From an uncultured Bacillota bacterium (lineage in GTDB: Bacteria; Bacillota; Clostridia; Peptostreptococcales; Anaerovoracaceae), in NCBI GenBank assembly GCA_927441425.1, contig CAKMKG010000026.1, positions 1 to 64,000 on the forward strand: a DNA stretch of 64,000 nucleotides, written 5' to 3'. The first letter of the stretch is position 1. Every line of letters begins with the position of its first letter. The notes below the pieces were generated by a model that was not told the origin of the DNA, did no database searches, and saw only the letters and a program-made list of their open reading frames with translations. The position numbers and the translations under genes were made by a program. Positions 62,931 through 64,000 of the stretch are shown here, piece by piece.

Positions 62931-63479
62931 TTACACCTCCCTTATGTCATCTAATGACGATCCGATCGGGATCGTCTTAGTGATATACTTGCCGATATAT
63001 AACTTAACTTCATCATAGAGATATACTGCATTATAAAAAGACGCTACCGTCAACCCAAACAGGAGGGATGACTGGGCTACGGTCATTGGTATTCTCCAGA
63101 CCGGCGTTTTATTTTCCATGACAATGGTCCATTGGAACAACTGGAGAGCCCATAATAAGAATACGATCCCCAGCACAAGGGTAACTGTATTCCTGATCAT
63201 AGCTAACGTCGACTTGAAGCGGCCGTCCGGCATCATGACTACAATAACGTCTGCCTTGATGTGACTGTCTTCATAGCTTCCGTAGGCAGTTCCAAACATA
63301 TAGAGCCAAAAGGCGCAGATAATCAGAATCTCTTCATAGCCAAGGAAATTAATATTCAATTCTCTCGTGATTACCGCTGCAAAGGTGATCAGGGTAACCA
63401 GGATGGAAGACAGGACCAGGCCGAATCGCAGAAACTTGCGCAAGGCTCTCCAAAATACGGTATTTTCTAATTTATTCAT
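62931..63479 (-). CDS. dctQ: TRAP transporter small permease DctQ
   Basis: The 182-residue protein has four membrane helices; RELNINFLGYEEILIICAFWLYMFGTAYG (here in two pieces, NFLGYEEILIICAFW and MFGTAYGSYEDSHIKAD) is the conserved DctQ region. It pairs with DctM. AAAGGAG precedes the ATG. A long perfect hairpin separates it from dctP. Confidence 0.9.
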   Translation of the reverse strand: MNKLENTVFWRALRKFLRFGLVLSSILVTLITFAAVITRELNINFLGYEEILIICAFWLYMFGTAYGSYEDSHIKADVIVVMMPDGRFKSTLAMIRNTVTLVLGIVFLLWALQLFQWTIVMENKTPVWRIPMTVAQSSLLFGLTVASFYNAVYLYDEVKLYIGKYITKTIPIGSSLDDIREV

Positions 63480-63502
63480 AAATTGTCTCCTTTCTTGTCA
63501 TG

Positions 63503-63543
63503 ATTAAATCAAAGGGAAGGTTCTGCCTTCCCTTTGATTTAAT
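63503..63543. repeat. 18-bp perfect inverted repeat between dctP and dctQ
   Basis: Positions 63503-63520 and 63526-63543 are exact complements around a 5-base loop (arm ATTAAATCAAAGGGAAGG). There is no T tract, so in the transcript it should form a stable stem without strong termination, a layout that can favour more binding protein than permease. Confidence 0.85.
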
Positions 63544-63582
63544 TCTAGTCTATGGAGAAGAATACTTTGTTATTGAGTACTT

Positions 63583-64000
63583 TTACAGTTTGTCAACCTC
63601 TGCTCTCATGCCGTCCATCAGCTCCTTGCCAAGAAGCTCTTCCATCTTCGGCCATGATTTTTCACGAACAAATGCAGCATAGGCATCGATTTCTGCCTGC
63701 GTAAACTCTACAACCTCAACGCCATAATCATCCACCAGCTTCTGCTTGAATACATCTTCATTTTCTTGTGCAGTATCAAAGCTCTTTAAACTTTGTTCCT
63801 GGAATACCGCAATTACGGTCGCAGCATCTTCAGGGGTCAGTTTTTCCAGAGATTTTTCACTGACGACATAGCTGGTTGCTTCAGCATGGATATAATTTAC
63901 ATACATATAATTAATGACCTGTCCGACCCAAGCATAGTTGATATTCGGGGTTCCGCCTACCCATCCATCAACAACCTTGGTCTGAATCGCTGTCGGAACC
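63583..64000 (-). CDS. dctP: TRAP transporter substrate-binding protein DctP (C-terminal part, cut by window end)
   Basis: The visible 138 residues begin VPTAIQTKVVDGWVGGTPNI, the conserved DctP segment where the binding site is closed, and end in a helical tail (EELLGKELMDGMRAEVDKL). The N-terminal signal peptide and the ligand Arg lie outside the window. It binds the substrate outside the cell and hands it to DctQM. Substrate not determinable from this part. Confidence 0.88.
   Translation of the reverse strand, partial: VPTAIQTKVVDGWVGGTPNINYAWVGQVINYMYVNYIHAEATSYVVSEKSLEKLTPEDAATVIAVFQEQSLKSFDTAQENEDVFKQKLVDDYGVEVVEFTQAEIDAYAAFVREKSWPKMEELLGKELMDGMRAEVDKL

Overview
The window looks like chromosome from a mid-GC, spore-former-type Firmicute of class Clostridia. 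Supporting signs are CsaB with its DUF5693 partner, a split two-gene transketolase, an acetyl-type diaminopimelate pathway (DapH) under a lysine riboswitch, a B. subtilis-like MazF (NdoA/EndoA), FtsEX with a coiled-coil M23 hydrolase, TRAP transporter genes, and consistently strong GGAGG ribosome sites. The exact genus is not determined; an amino-acid-using anaerobe is an inference. Almost all genes lie on the minus strand; only the M20 amidohydrolase and the LysM-M28 peptidase are on the plus strand. No rRNA, tRNA, CRISPR array or intact transposase was recognised.

Layout. 1-25 kb is mostly housekeeping and small-molecule genes: an omega-amidase-like nitrilase (cut by the edge), a secreted CAP protein, Nudix, EamA, HAD, rlmN, a phosphodiesterase-fold protein that appears to have lost its metal ligands, a short cis-prenyltransferase paralogue, namA, a type 2-like ileS with a GIHH signature, a recX/MBL/EamA/Sfp cluster, a cadmium/zinc efflux pair (cadC-cadA) with a clear promoter and operator, a sodium symporter, and the lysine operon lysA-lysC-dapF-dapA-dapH preceded by a lysine riboswitch and terminator. 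An M20 deacylase next to it may supply the missing acetyl-DAP deacetylase.

27-39 kb is the main accessory region: a secreted subtilisin carrying 14 RCC1 blades and a cohesin-like end, a 2140-residue secreted RHS protein with a C-terminal toxin-like module, and a 106-residue putative immunity protein overlapping it by 4 bp. A degenerate dockerin remnant lies between the protease and the RHS gene.

40-57 kb holds cell-envelope and housekeeping operons: ftsE-ftsX-M23 peptidase-recJ-ctpA; a degenerate P-loop protein; DUF5693-csaB-tagA-transketolase; nnrD; a MazF toxin with an unusually short antitoxin; and mgtE with a short upstream reading frame. 57-64 kb has ilvD, a LysM-M28 aminopeptidase and a TRAP transporter (dctP cut by the window end).

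Two families of short palindromic elements are scattered between genes: at least five related copies of one (including an adjacent pair near 39.7-39.9 kb) and two of another. They explain several spurious reading frames. The observations I find most worth checking are the protease-RHS-immunity cassette, the antitoxin without a DNA-binding domain, the putative pseudo-phosphodiesterase, the altered HIGH motif of IleRS, the period-seven duplication in the RCC1 region, and the repeat families.
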